A stretch of 64,000 nt of DNA from NCBI GenBank assembly GCA_963750255.1, contig CAVVPZ010000012.1:71840-135839 (forward strand), written 5' to 3'. This document shows, piece after piece, positions 26,756 to 37,190 of this stretch. Position 1 is the stretch's first letter. Every line of letters starts with the position of its first letter. The translations under genes were made by a program, and so were the position numbers. This stretch comes from DATLED01 sp963750255. GTDB lineage: Bacteria; Actinomycetota; Acidimicrobiia; Acidimicrobiales; CADCTF01. The notes below the pieces were generated by a model. It was given only the letters and a program-made list of their open reading frames with translations, searched no databases and was not told where the DNA came from.

Positions 26756-27564
26756 GGACGGCGTCCCAGATCATGCCGCCCGCCGGTGTCCGACCCAACA
26801 GCGACGCCGGGCTGGCCTTGTCGATGTGGCCGATCAGCCCCGAGTAGATCCCGTAGCCGACGAGCTCTTGGAGGCGGGGCGAGAAGCGCTTGACGAGATC
26901 GGCGGGCAGGCCGAGTTGCTGGTTCTCCTGTTGGCGGATGTAGCCGGCGCAGTAGTTCATGGCGATGCCGTAGCGACGCTCGTCGGTGACGTTGGCGCCG
27001 CCCCCGTGCCAGAGGCTGCCCGTGCCACACGAGCACGCTGCCCTTGGCCATCTCGGCCGGGATGGTCTCGTAGTCGGTGACGAAGTCGGGGTTGGTGTCG
27101 CGGAGATGCGAACCGGGGATGAGGCGGGTGGCGCCGTTGGCCTCGGTGAAGTCGGTGATGGCCCACATCGTGTTGCACACCGTCGGCGGATGGGGCTTGG
27201 GGATGGGGATGAGCTGGTCGTCGGCGTGGATGGGCTGGGCCCGTTCCCCGCCGCAGATGGCGATTGACGACAGGCTCGACACCAGGCAGCCAGGATCGAG
27301 GACCCGCTCGACCACCGGCAGCACGCTCGGGGCGGTGGCGATGGTCTCGTAGAGCGACCCATGGAGCAACAAGTTGTAGATGCGCACCGTCTGGGTGCCC
27401 TCGAAGCGGTTGCCGGCGGGAACGATGCCGAGGTCCACCTCCAGGCGCTCGAGGTCGGCTCGCACCTCGTCGGCGAAGGAGGGGTCGAACGCGTCCTCGA
27501 TGATCGTGTAGCCGTCGGCGGCCACCCGTTCGACGTGGACGTCGAGGTCCCGGATCGTTTCCAT
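26748..27564 (-). CDS. Phytanoyl-CoA dioxygenase (PhyH) family enzyme
   Basis: About 270 residues from ATG 27564. Fe(II) ligands are PIHADDQL (HxD) and the distal His of SLWHGGGANV; the 2-oxoglutarate-binding Arg is probably in GATRLIPGSH. One frame jump near 27020. This family hydroxylates CoA esters or natural products with Fe(II), 2-oxoglutarate and O2. The gene is divergent from an acyl-CoA synthetase (27612) and coupled to a VOC gene, so an acyl-CoA substrate is plausible. Confidence 0.82.
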
Positions 27565-27611
27565 GGGCTGCAGTTTCGCCCAGCGCCGGTCGTCGCGTGT
27601 AGACCAAGGCC

Positions 27612-29281
27612 ATGCTGAGCTACGAAGAAGCCGCCGCGCAGGTCACTGCCCCCGGGGAGCGGTTCGAGATCGAGGAGACCGAAGTCCGCGGCACGCTCGA
27701 TGAAGGTGTTCAAGAGCGCGCCCCGCAGCCTGCGGGCCATCTTCGATCCTGCCCGCCTCCGGGGCGACGCCACGTTCCTCGTCTACGAGGACGAGCGCTG
27801 GAGCTTCGAAGACGTCATGGCGTCGGTCGACGGGCTCGCCGCCGCCCTCGTGCACCGCTACGGGGTCGAGAAGGGCGACCGCGTGTCGATCGGCATGCGC
27901 AACTACCCCGAGTGGGTCATCGCCTTCGCCGCCATCACCAGCGTGGGTGCGGTGTCGGTGTCGCTCAACGCTTGGTGGACCGAAGACGAGCTCGACTACG
28001 CCCTCGAGGATTCGGGGTCCAAGGTGCTCATCGCCGACGTCGAGCGGGCCGAACGGTCGCGGGCGGCGGCCGAACGACTCGGGTTCGCCACCCTCGGCGT
28101 GCGCCTGCCCGCCGGCACCTCGCTGCCCGGTGTCGACAGCTGGAACGACGTGGTGGAGCCCGGTGCCACCATGCCCGAGGTCGACATCGACCCCGATGAC
28201 GACGCCACCATCCTCTATACCTCGGGCACCACGGGCCGGCCCAAGGGCGCCGTCTCGACCCACCGAGCCGTCACCAACGCCCTCACCGCCTTCGGGTGCC
28301 GCGCCGCCATCGACCGGGCCCGCAAGCCCGACGCTGGGCGCCCCGACGGCGCCCCGTCCTTCATCCTGATCGTGCCCCTGTTCCACGTGACCGGATGCGT
28401 GCCGGTGATGCTGTCGTGCTTCGCCTCGGGCATCAAGCTCGTGATCATGTACAAGTGGGATTCCGAGCGGGCGCTCGAGCTCATCGAGCGAGAGAAGGTC
28501 ACGAACTTCGTGGGCGTCCCGACGCAGTCCTGGGACCTCCTCGAGTCACCCTCGTTCGCCACCCGAGACACGTCGTCGCTCATTTCGGTCGGCGGCGGCG
28601 GCGCGCCGGCGCCGCCCCAACTCGTGGCCCGCGTCGACTCATCGTTCAAGAAGGCCCGCCCCTCGCTTGGCTACGGCATGACCGAGACCAACGCCTACGG
28701 CCCGGGCAACAACGGTGACGATTACGTCCAGCGACCGACGTCGACGGGCCGGGTCGTGCCCGTCATGGAAGTCGAGGTCCGCGACCCCGACGGCCAAGCC
28801 GTGCCGACGGGCCAGTCCGGCGAGATCTGGTTCAAGGGTCCCAATCTCATCCGCGGCTACTGGAACAAGCCCGAAGCCACGGCCGAGACCATCGTCGACG
28901 GATGGCTGCGCACCGGCGACCTCGGCCGCCTCGACGACGAGGGATTCGTCTACGTCGAAGACCGGGCCAAGGACATGGTGTTGCGGGCGGGCGAGAACGT
29001 CTACTGCGCCGAGGTCGAAGCCGCCATCTACGAACACCCCGCCGTCTACGAGGCGGCCGTCTTCGGCGTGCCCCACGAACGTCTGGGCGAAGAGGTGGCG
29101 GCCACCGTGCTACGTCCGCCCCGGCGAATCCCTCACCATCGAGGAGTTGCAGGCCCACGTGCGCGAACGGCTGGCCTCGTTCAAGGTGCCGAGCCGCATC
29201 GCCCTCGTGGCCGAGGCACTTCCCCGCAACCCTGCGGGCAAGATCCTCAAGCGGGAGCTCCGCGACTCGTTCGTCGACTGA
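27612..29281 (+). CDS. Acyl-CoA synthetase (class I AMP-binding)
   Basis: About 555 residues, ATG 27612 (MLSYEEAAAQVTAPGERFEI); a shift near 27700 joins MKVFKSAPRSLRAIF. ATP motif ILYTSGTTGRPKGA, IVPLFHVTGCVPVM, VGGGGAPAPPQLV, SLGYGMTETNAYGPG, GEIWFKGPNLIRGYW, LRTGDLGRLDDEGFVYVEDR and the C-terminal NPAGKILKRELR with the catalytic Lys. One shift near 29110. N-terminal region of about 30 residues before the core is typical of some FadD-type enzymes. Its 3' end overlaps the convergent antiporter gene by 35 bases. Confidence 0.88.
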
Positions 29282-30431
29282 GCGCGTCGCTGAAGCGGTT
29301 GAGCACGGGCCCGGCCACGGCCAGGATCAACACGTAGGACCCGGCCAGGGCTCCAAGATCGGTCTCGAGGCCGGCGGCCACCCCCAGGCCGGCGATCACG
29401 ATCGAGAACTCGCCCCGGGCGACCAGCGCCGTGCCGGCGCGGAGCTGGCCCGGCCGGCCGACGCCGACGCGGCCCGCTGACCACCAGCCGGTGAAGACTT
29501 TGGTGGCGACGCCGACCACGGCGAGTGCCGCCGCCAGGCCCAAGACGGGAAGGATCTTCCCCGGGTCGATCTCGAGGCCGAAGAACACGAAGAACACAGC
29601 AGCGAAAAGATCGCGCAGCGGCGTCAGGAGGGGGCGGGCGCTGTCAGCCGCCGGCCCCGACAGTGCGATGCCGACGAGAAATGCCCCGACGGCAGCCGAC
29701 GCGTGGACGTGTTCGGCGAGGCCGGCGACGAGGAACGCGATGCCGAGGATGGTGAGGACGAGCATCTCGTCGGAGCGATCGAAAACCAGGCTGCTCAATC
29801 GTGGACCAAACCGAATGGCCACGGCGAGGACGGCGACGACGGCTGCGACTGCGGCCATGGTGTCGACGGCCATGCGGAGTGGGCCGCCTCCACCGAGCAG
29901 GCCGGCGACGACGGGCAGGTAGAGCGCCATCACGAGGTCTTCGATCACCAGGATGGACAGCACGGTCGGGGTCTCGCGGTTTCCGGTCCGGCCGAGGTCG
30001 TTCAGCAGTTTGGCCACGATCCCCGACGAGGAGATGTAGGTGACCCCGCCCAGCAGGAGGGCGGCGGTCGGACCCCAACCCAGGACGAGCCCGAGGACCG
30101 CACCGGGTGCGAAGTTGAGGGCGAGATCCAGACCGCCGGCAGGTGCCGAGCCCCGGATGGCGTGCATGAGCTCGGCGCCCGAGAAGTCGAGCCCCAACAA
30201 CAGCAACAACAACACCAGACCCACCTGGGCACCGGTCTCGATGAACTGTCGGCCGGCGGCGAGGTCGAGGGCGCCACCGTCCCCGAGACTGAGCCCGACC
30301 AGCAGGTAGAGCGGAATCGGGGACAACGACCAACGCCCGGCGAGCCGGCCGAGCACGGCCACGAAGAGCAGCACGCCGCCAAGCTCGAGAAGCACTGCAG
30401 CTGTGCCTGGCCCGCCTGCAGCGACGAGCAT
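29247..30431 (-). CDS. khtU: CPA2 K+(Na+)/H+ antiporter, KhtU-like
   Basis: Intact, 394 residues from ATG 30431, about twelve helices: GVLLFVAVLGRLAGRW, LLLLLLGLDFSGAELM, GGVTYISSSGIVAKLLNDLG, TVLSILVIEDLVMALYL (family Glu-Asp pair), HASAAVGAFLVGIALSG and RDLFAAVFFVFFGLEIDP. It has no C-terminal RCK domain; that role is taken by the gene directly upstream, four bases away, which encodes a TrkA-C regulatory subunit. This two-gene layout is that of KhtT-KhtU, a nucleotide-regulated potassium/proton antiporter. Confidence 0.85.
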   Translation of the reverse strand: MLVAAGGPGTAAVLLELGGVLLFVAVLGRLAGRWSLSPIPLYLLVGLSLGDGGALDLAAGRQFIETGAQVGLVLLLLLLGLDFSGAELMHAIRGSAPAGGLDLALNFAPGAVLGLVLGWGPTAALLLGGVTYISSSGIVAKLLNDLGRTGNRETPTVLSILVIEDLVMALYLPVVAGLLGGGGPLRMAVDTMAAVAAVVAVLAVAIRFGPRLSSLVFDRSDEMLVLTILGIAFLVAGLAEHVHASAAVGAFLVGIALSGPAADSARPLLTPLRDLFAAVFFVFFGLEIDPGKILPVLGLAAALAVVGVATKVFTGWWSAGRVGVGRPGQLRAGTALVARGEFSIVIAGLGVAAGLETDLGALAGSYVLILAVAGPVLNRFSDALSRRTSRGAPA

Positions 30432-30435
30432 GACC

Positions 30436-30921
30436 TCAGCCCGCGCCGAGGAGCCGCGCCGCGGCTTCGATGCCGTCGGGCGTGCCGACGACGACGACGG
30501 TGTCGGCGTCGGCCAGCAGGAATTCGGGACCTGGTGCCGGGGTCGGGCTCCCGTCGCGGACGACGGCGACGATCGAGGTGCCGGTCTGCGTCCGCACCTG
30601 CAGCGAAGCGATCGTGCGACCCGCCGCCGCGGAGTTCGGCCCCAATGGCAGCCAATCGATGGCCAGACCTTCGATGTGTCGCTGGACGTCGGCCACGCGT
30701 TCGACAACGCGGGTCCCGCCGAACAACTCGGCCAGCGTTGCGCTCTCGTCGGGGGTGAACGTGATCGATGAGTCGGCCGCATCGGGATCGGACGCGTTGT
30801 AGACGACGAAGTCTCGGCGACCGCTTCGACGGGTGATCACACCCACCCGGCGTCCGCCCTGGGACACGAACTCGTGCAACACGCCCACACCTGGAAGCTC
30901 GGTTTCCTCGATGTCGGCCAT
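30436..30921 (-). CDS. khtT: TrkA-C regulatory subunit of K+/H+ antiporter, KhtT-like
   Basis: Intact, 161 residues from ATG 30921: ADIEETELPGVGVLHEFVSQ, RRVGVITRRSGRRDFVVYN and the TrkA-C (RCK-C) domain AAAGRTIASLQVRTQTGTSI, VVRDGSPTPAPGPEFLLADA, DTVVVVGTPDGIEAA. The N-terminal domain is that of KhtT-like subunits which gate the antiporter, in Bacillus in response to c-di-AMP and pH. Whether c-di-AMP binds here is not visible. Divergent from the Mn riboswitch. Confidence 0.82.
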   Translation of the reverse strand: MADIEETELPGVGVLHEFVSQGGRRVGVITRRSGRRDFVVYNASDPDAADSSITFTPDESATLAELFGGTRVVERVADVQRHIEGLAIDWLPLGPNSAAAGRTIASLQVRTQTGTSIVAVVRDGSPTPAPGPEFLLADADTVVVVGTPDGIEAAARLLGAG

Positions 30922-30954
30922 CGGGCCAGTCTCTCCGATGTGCCCGACGTTGGG

Positions 30955-30960
30955 TAGTAT
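30955..30960 (+). promoter_or_regulatory. Putative -10 element of the riboswitch-terC transcript
   Basis: TAGTAT about eight bases ahead of the first conserved riboswitch bases. No good -35 hexamer is visible at 16-18 bases upstream. Confidence 0.35.
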
Positions 30961-30967
30961 CTCGACG

Positions 30968-31095
30968 TCGAAGGGGAGTAGCCCCACTGGGACGGTCGTC
31001 ATCACGGCAGCTCGCTGCCCGGCCCCCCGACCGCCACCATGGCGGGAGCGAGACCTTCGACTGTCCACCGCTTGCGACAGTCGAAGAGGAAACGC
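30968..31095 (+). promoter_or_regulatory. yybP-ykoY manganese riboswitch
   Basis: Signature segments in order: AAGGGGAGTAGCCC (30971-30984), CGTCATCACGGC (about 30998-31009), the internal loop GCGAGACCTTCG (31048-31059) and GAAGAGGAAACGCC (31083-31096). A 10-base stem TTCGACTGTC / GACAGTCGAA closes the last arm (31056-31065 with 31076-31085). These are the conserved parts of the yybP-ykoY RNA, which senses Mn2+. It lies directly ahead of a TerC-family gene, its most usual partner, and the purine-rich end also supplies the ribosome binding site. Confidence 0.85.
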
Positions 31096-31099
31096 CTAC

Positions 31100-32081
31100 G
31101 TGCTCGCCGTCATCGAATCAACCCGTTCGCAGTTCGTGCAGTTGGACGTGCCGGCCTGGGCGTGGCTGGCCCTGCTCGCCGTCATCGTCGCCCTGTTGGC
31201 GCATCGACCTCTACCGGCACCGCGAGGCCCACGCGCCGACCACCCGGGAGGCGCTCATCGAGTCGATCGTGTGGGTGTCGTGCGGCTTGGCCTTCTCCGG
31301 GGTGGTCGCCGTCGCCTTCGGCGGTGCCGCGTTCGGGGAGTACATCAGCGGCTATCTCATCGAGAAGTCGCTCAGCGTCGACAACGTGTTCGTCTGGTCG
31401 ATGCTGTTCTCCACCCTCGCCATCCCGGTGAAGTATCAGCACCGCGTGCTGTTCTGGGGGATCTTCGGCGCCCTCTTCATGCGGGCCGGCTTCATCCTCC
31501 TCGGGACGGCGCTGATCGCCCGGTTCTGGTGGTTGCTGCTCGTGTTCGGCGTCTTCCTCGTCTACACCGGAGCGAAGATCATCCGGCACCGAGCCGACGA
31601 GGGCGAACAGGGCACGACAAGGGGCATCGGCCTCCTCCGCAAGGTGATGCCGGTCTCCGACGAGCTCGACGGCCAGAAGTTCTTCACCAAGCTCAACGGC
31701 AAGCGAGCGGCCACTCCGCTGCTCGCCGCGCTCGTCGTCGTGGAGGTCACCGACGTGATCTTCGCCGTCGACTCCGTCCCCGCCATCCTGGCCGTGTCCA
31801 ACGAGTCGTTCCTCGTCTTCGCCTCGAACGCGTTCGCCATCCTCGGTCTACGGGCGATGTACTTCTTGCTGGCCAACGCCAAGGAACGCTTCCACTACCT
31901 GTCCCACGCCCTCGGCAGCATCCTCATCTTCGTCGGCCTCAAGATGTCGGTGTCGCACTGGTTCCACATGAACACGTACGTGTCGCTGGCCATCATCACG
32001 GCGATGCTGGTCGCTGCCGTCGTGCTCAGCGAGCGCAAGACCCGCCGGGACGAGCGCATCAGGGAGTCAGCAACACCTTGA
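31100..32081 (+). CDS. TerC-family membrane protein, riboswitch-controlled Mn exporter
   Basis: GTG 31100 lies eight bases after GAAGAGGAAA, the riboswitch 3' end. About 325 residues, seven to nine helices: WAWLALLAVIVALL, TTREALIESIVWVSCGLAFS, GYLIEKSLSVDNVFVWSM (family acidic motif), RVLFWGIFGALFMRAGFI, VVVEVTDVIFAVDSVPAILA (second acidic motif) and FHYLSHALGSILIFVGLKM. One base shift near 31200. TerC/Alx members under yybP-ykoY control export manganese, probably to load secreted enzymes and prevent Mn toxicity. Tail overlaps the convergent dehydrogenase by 23 bases. Confidence 0.87.
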
Positions 32082-33102
32082 GGCAGCCGTCTTCGCGCTG
32101 GTCGAACATGCGATAGGCGTCGGGCGCGTCGGCCAGCGCCATCCGGTGGGTGAAGACCTCTTCGGGGTGGAGCTTGCCCGCCTCGAGCAGGGGGATGAGC
32201 GCCGGCCAGGCCAGCGGCACCGACGCCAATGTGACCCGGAACGTGAGACGCCGGATCAGGGCCAGCGGCACCGGGAACGGGAAGGCGAAGTTGAGGTTGA
32301 CCCCGATGACGCTGACCGTGCCGCCGGCCGCGCAACTGAAGATGGCGTCGGTGATGGTCTGGTCGGCGCCGACGGCTTCGATGACGGCCTGTGCCCCCCG
32401 GCCCCCGGTGGCCTGGAGCACCTGTTGCGGCGTGGCCGCCCTGGGAGGCGTCGATGGGCTCGGCGCCGAGGGCCTCGGCCCGGGCCAGGCGCTCGGGGTA
32501 TGGTGTCGACGGCGAGGATGCGTGCCGGGCCGAACAGCCGGGCGCTCTGCAGGGCCATGATGCCGACCGGACCGAGGCCGATGACCACGACGGTGTCGCC
32601 GGGGGAGATGTCGGCCCGGACGGCGCCGAGGTAGCCGGTCGGGAGGATGTCGGTGAGCAGCACGGCTTGCTCGGTGCGAGATCGCCTCGGGGATGGTGCG
32701 GATGAAGGCGTCGGCGGCGGGCACGGCGACGGCCTCGGCCTGGCCGCCGGGCAGATCGACGCCGGTGCCGAACACCTTGCCGGGCAGACCGCCCGAGCAC
32801 ACCACGGGGTCGCCGTGACGGCACGGGTCGCAGCGGCCGCAGCCGATGACGGCACTGACCATGACCCGGTCGCCCCTCTTGACCCGATCAACGGACGGGC
32901 CGACCTCGTCGACGGTGCCGACGAACTCATGACCGAGCCGGACTCCGGCCGCGCCCATCTGCCCGTGGTACAGGTGGAGATCGGAGCCGCAGATGGCGGT
33001 GCGCTCGACCCGGACGATGGCTCCATCCGGGCCAGGAAGGACCGGATCCGGGACATCCTCGACAGTGACGTCGCCCTTGCCCTGCAGGACGACGGCTCTC
33101 AC
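32059..33102 (-). CDS. Zinc-dependent alcohol dehydrogenase (MDR family)
   Basis: About 345 residues from GTG 33102 (VRAVVLQGKGDVTVEDVPDP). Catalytic zinc: TAICGSDLHLYHG (Cys) and LGHEFVGTVDEVG (His-Glu). Structural zinc: VIGCGRCDPCRHGDPVVC (four Cys). Rossmann loop TVVVIGLGPVGIMALQ. C-terminal EEVFTHRMALADAPDAYRMF. Frame jumps near 32690, 32500 and 32430. Class of glutathione-independent formaldehyde or secondary alcohol dehydrogenases. The GTG overlaps the end of the acyl-CoA dehydrogenase gene, so they are co-translated. Confidence 0.85.
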   Translation of the reverse strand: MRAVVLQGKGDVTVEDVPDPVLPGPDGAIVRVERTAICGSDLHLYHGQMGAAGVRLGHEFVGTVDEVGPSVDRVKRGDRVMVSAVIGCGRCDPCRHGDPVVCSGGLPGKVFGTGVDLPGGQAEAVAVPAADAFIRTIPEAISHRASRAAHRHPPDRLPRRRPGRHLPRRHRRGHRPRSGRHHGPAERPAVRPGTHPRRRHHTPSAWPGPRPSAPSPSTPPRAATPQQVLQATGGRGAQAVIEAVGADQTITDAIFSCAAGGTVSVIGVNLNFAFPFPVPLALIRRLTFRVTLASVPLAWPALIPLLEAGKLHPEEVFTHRMALADAPDAYRMFDQREDGCLKVLLTP

Positions 33103-34298
33103 GAGCGGCTGCGGGAGTTCTCGGCCTCGGCCGACGGCTCCTTGGGCAGGCCGAGCGCCGCGCTCGCCCACGATGTTGCGCTGGATCTCGGCCGTGCCGC
33201 CCCAGATCGTGCCGGAACGAGAACCGAGGAACATGCCCATCCACTCGTTCTGGGTGTAGCCCTCGCCGTCGGGCCGGATCGTGGACTTCATGCCGGCGAT
33301 GTTCATGGCGATCTCGCCGAAGCGGCGGGTGTACTCCGACCACAACATCTTGCCGATGCTGGCCTCGGGCCCGGGCTCGAGACCCTTGGCCGCCAGTGCA
33401 GTCATCCGCTCGGACTGGTAGCGGATGATCTCGATCTTGGTGTAGGCCCACGCCAGGTCCTGGCGGACGGTGGCGTCGGCGATCTTGCCGTTGGCCGTGG
33501 CCTCCTTGACGACGCGGTCCCACTGGCGCCTTGAACCCGTTGTGGCGGCCGCCGCCACCGCGGCGCTCGTTGCCGAGGGTCGTGTTGGTGACCCGCCATC
33601 CGTCGTGCAGCCCGCCGATGACGTTGGTGATCGGGGCGCGGGCGCCGTCGATGAAGACCTCGCTGAAGCCGCTGCCGCCTGTCATCTGCCGCAGGCCCCG
33701 GATGTCGAAGCCGTTGTCGGGCATCGGCACGAGCACGTAGGAGATGCCCTTGTGCTTGGGGGCGTCAGGGTTGGTGCGGCACAGGCAGAACATCATGTTG
33801 GCGAACTGCGCCCCCGAGGTCCACACCTTCTGGCCGGTGATGATGAGCTCGTCGCCGTCGACGACGCCACGGGTCTGGAGTCCGGCGAGGTCGGAGCCGG
33901 CGCCCGGCTCGGAGAAGCCCTGGCAGTAGCGGTGGGTGCCGTCGAGGATCTTGGGCAGGAACTCGCGCTTTTGCTCCTCGGTGCCCCACACGATGATGGC
34001 GGGGGAGACGAGCGACTCGCCCATGCCCCGGTTGGCGCGGGGATAGCCGCGCCTTGGCGAACTCTTCGGACACGATCCCGTTCTGGAAGCTGTCGAGGCC
34101 GCGGCCGCCGTACTCCTCGGGCCAGTGCGAACAGATCCAGTGGCCCTCGATGAGCCGCGCTTCCCACGCCTTCATCGCCTCGGTCGTCTTGGGGTCGCGG
34201 CGCATGGCCGACAGTCCCTTGACCTCCTCGATGGCGTTTTCCTTGATCCAGGACTGGACTTCTTGACGCAGCTTTTCGTCGCTGTCGGTGACCGACAT
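33099..34298 (-). CDS. Acyl-CoA dehydrogenase
   Basis: About 395 residues from ATG 34298 (MSVTDSDEKLRQEVQSWIKE). HWPEEYGGRGLD, GTEEQKREFLPKILDG, CQGFSEPGAGSDLAGLQTRG (FAD-binding), GQKVWTSGAQFANMM, RMTALAAKGLEPGPEASIGK and GTIWGGTAEIQRNIVGER (C-terminal FAD block) are all visible. Frame jumps near 34055, 33530 and 33160. The last one hides the stop, which should fall at about 33099 as a GTGA overlap with the dehydrogenase. Introduces a 2,3-double bond in an acyl-CoA. The GGTAEIQ active-site region lacks the usual catalytic Glu of short-chain enzymes, as in actinobacterial FadE-type subunits. Confidence 0.85.
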
Positions 34299-34355
34299 GG
34301 CTCCCCCTTGCCTCGATCCGAAAAGACTAATGCAGCTGCATCGGCGCGTGTGGGG

Positions 34356-36707
34356 TCAGTCGAGGGCGCCGATGAGCTCGAGGATCCGCAGCGGCGGCAG
34401 GTGCTGCTCCTCGATCTTCACGCCGAAGGGCGACAGCGCGTCCTCGATGGCGTTGACCAGCGTGGCCGGCGACACGATCATGCCGCCCTCGCCCACGCCC
34501 CGGAAGTTCACGTCGGGGTCGAGCGGCACGGTCTCGAGGTGGTGGATCTCGATGCGTGGCACCTCGGTGGTGGTGGGCAGCAGGTAGTCCATGAACGTCG
34601 CCGGCCAGGAACTGGCCCGTCTCGGGGTCGTAGGCCGAGCGCTCAAGCAGCACGGCGCCGATGCCCTGGGCCACGCCGCCGCGGACCTGGCCGTCGACGA
34701 TCGGCGGGGTTGATCAGCTTGCCGCAGTCCTCGACGACCACGTAGCGCTCGATCTCGACCAGGCCGGTCTCGACGTCGACCTCGACGATGGCGCAGTGGG
34801 TGCCGCCCGACCAGCCGCCCTGGCCGCCGTCGTAGTTGCGGACGACCTCGAGGCTGGCGTCGACATCGTCGGGCAGCGCACCGGGTGCCGCCGCCGCCAC
34901 CGCCACCTCGGCCAGCGACTGGCGCTGACGGGCACGCCGCGCACGGCGACCTGGCCCTCGACGATCTCGAGGTCGTCGGCGTTGGCCTCGATGCAGGTGC
35001 GAGGCGACGTCGAGCACCCGTTCGCGCAGGGCGCGGGCGGTGTGGAGGGCCGACCCGCCGGCCATGGTGGCCGACCGCGAGCCGCCGGTGAACCCGAAGG
35101 GCACCTGGTCGCTGTCGCCGACCACGATCTTGACGAGCTCCATCGGCACGCCGAACTCGTCGGCCGCGATCTGGGCCAGCGTCGTCTCGTGGCCCTGGCC
35201 GTGGGGCATCTGGCCGGTGAACACGCGCACGATGCCGTCCTCGTCGAGGCGCATGCGCATCTGCTCGTTGCCGAGCGGGCTGTCGCCTCGCGGGCCCGGG
35301 CGCGCCCTCGATGTAGGTGGCCATGCCGAGGCCGAGGTAGCGGCCCTCCTTGCGGGCTGCTTCCTGGCGGACCCGGAAGGCGGCGAGGTCGATCCGCTCG
35401 GCGATGCTCTCGAGCGACTCGCGGGCCGTGGCGCTGGTGAGGCGAGCGGCCGGTGACCATCGTGCCCGGGTTCTCGCCCTGGAAGGCGATGTTGCGGCGA
35501 CGGACCTCGAGCGGCTCCATGCCGAGCTCGTTGGCCACGAGGTCGACCATGCGCTCGCGGCAGAAGGTCTCCGACGCCCACGGACCCCGGTAGGCGACGT
35601 AGGTGGCCTTGTTGGTGACGACGGCCTGGGATGTGAACTCCAGCGCCTCCATCGAGTACGGGCCGGGCATCATGCCTTCGACGATGCGGCTGACCATGGC
35701 CCCCATGCCCGGGTAGGCCCCGGTGTCGACGGTCATCGTCACCTTCATGGCCGAGGATGTCGCCCTCGTTGGTGACGGCGCACTCGGCGTCGAGGGTCTC
35801 CTCGCGGGCCTGGCCCGGAGAAGGCGAGGTGCTCGTTGCGGTCCTCGATCCACTTGACCGGCCGGCCGAGCGACCTTCGACAGCGCCGCGGTGGCGATCT
35901 CCTCGCGGCCAGTGCCGATCTTGAGGCCGAACGAGCCGCCGATGTCGCCGCACAGCACGCGGACGTGGTCGCCGTCGAGGCCCGAGCTGGCCGCTGAGGG
36001 CGGTCTTGGCCATGCCCACGCCCTGGTTGGAGCCGTGCATGGTCGAGCGCCTCGGTCTCGGGATCGAAGTCGGCGACGCACGCCGCGGCACTCCATCGGC
36101 ACGTTCTGGTGGCGGTGCACCTTGAGGTTGGCGCGACACGACGCGGTCGGCCTTGGCGAAGGCGGCTTCGACGTCGCCGTGCACGTTGGTGCGCGTGGCC
36201 GGCGACGATGTTGGAGCCGAGGTCGGCGAAGATCGGCGTGCTGTCGGGATCGAGGGCCTGGGCGGCGGTGGCCACCGGATCGGCAGGTCGTCGTAGTCGA
36301 CCTCGATCAGCTCGAGCGCGTCCTCGGCGATGTAGCGGCTCTCGGCCACGACGACGGCGACCGGGTCGCCGACGAGGCGGACCTTGTCGGTGCACAACAG
36401 GGTGAAGGCGACCGGCGCCGGCCCGAACGATGCCCATGGGGCGAGCGTCGGGTCGACAGGAGCGCCTGCATGCCGGCCGCCGTCGTAGACGGCCACGACG
36501 CCGGGCAGCTCTTTGGCGGCGCGCGATGTCGATGCCGGTGATCGGCCGTGGGCGATCGGGCTGCGGAGGAAGGCGGCGTGGAGCATGCCGGGCAACTGGA
36601 CGTCGTCGACGTAGTTGCCGGTGCCGGTGAGGATGCGCTGGTCCTCGGACCGCTTCACGCTCTCGCCGACGAAGCGCTGGGCGATGGGCTGTTGGGTGCG
36701 CGGTCAT
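34356..36707 (-). CDS. Molybdenum hydroxylase large subunit (CoxL-like)
   Basis: About 785 residues from ATG 36707 to TGA 34356, broken by a dozen or more single-base shifts. Seen are VKRSEDQRILTGTGNYVDDV, LPGMLHAAFLRSPIAHG, VRLVGDPVAVVVAESRY, KWIEDRNEHL, TNKATYVAYRGPWASETFC, QMPHGQGHETTLAQIAADEF, GGSRSATMAGGSAL and the end VNFRGVGEGGMIVSPATLVN. These are the molybdopterin-cytosine-dinucleotide domains of the xanthine dehydrogenase family. The active-site loop reads AYRGPW, neither form I CODH (AYRCSFR) nor form II (AYRGAGR), so CO oxidation should not be assumed. Confidence 0.85.
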
Positions 36708-37190
36708 CGGGTGGCCTCCTGCGGCGGCGGCGACGGCCTTGAGGGCGCCGTTGAGGATGCTCTCGTAGCCGGTGCAGCGGCAGATGTTGCCCGACAGGCA
36801 TCTCGCGGATCTCGTGCTCGTCGGCGGTCGGATCGTCCTCGATGCAGCGCCGTGAGTCTGCATGAGGAAGCCGGGCGTGCAGAACCCGCACTGGAAGGCG
36901 TGGGAGTCGCGCATTGCTTCTTGCATGCGGACCGAGGATGTCCCGGGTCGCCGCCGAGGCCCTCGATGGTGCGCACGGTGGCGCCGTCGGCCTGCACGGC
37001 CAGCATCAGGCACGACGCTGACGGCGTCGCCGTCGACGATGACGGTGCAGGCGCCGCAGACGCCGTGCTCGCAGCCGAGGTGGGTGCCGGTGAGGCCGAG
37101 GTCTTCGCGGAGGAAGTCGGCCAGGGTCTTGCGGGCCTCGACGGCGTCGACCGTGCGGGCCTCGCCGTTGACGGTGAGTTCGACGTTCAT
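36704..37190 (-). CDS. Molybdenum hydroxylase 2Fe-2S subunit (CoxS-like)
   Basis: About 160 residues from ATG 37190, overlapping the end of the FAD subunit gene (ATGA) and ending with an ATGA overlap into the large-subunit gene. The plant-type cluster is GCEHGVCGACTVIVDG; the second cluster is CGFCTPGFLMQT with SGNICRCTGYESI. Shifts near 37015, 36940, 36850 and 36800. It passes electrons from the molybdenum site to FAD. Confidence 0.88.

Noticed and set aside
29247..30782. 511-codon frame fusing KhtT region to the antiporter
   Set aside because: The N-terminal part is a shadow of khtT; the antiporter begins at ATG 30431.
32059..33558. Acyl-CoA dehydrogenase/alcohol dehydrogenase fusion in one frame
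   Set aside because: A single shift near 33160 restores the expected ACAD end with a GTGA overlap; two genes are more likely.
34356..36707. Carbon-monoxide dehydrogenase (coxL) as a firm call
   Set aside because: Subunit order fits, but the active-site loop AYRGPW does not match CO-oxidising forms.
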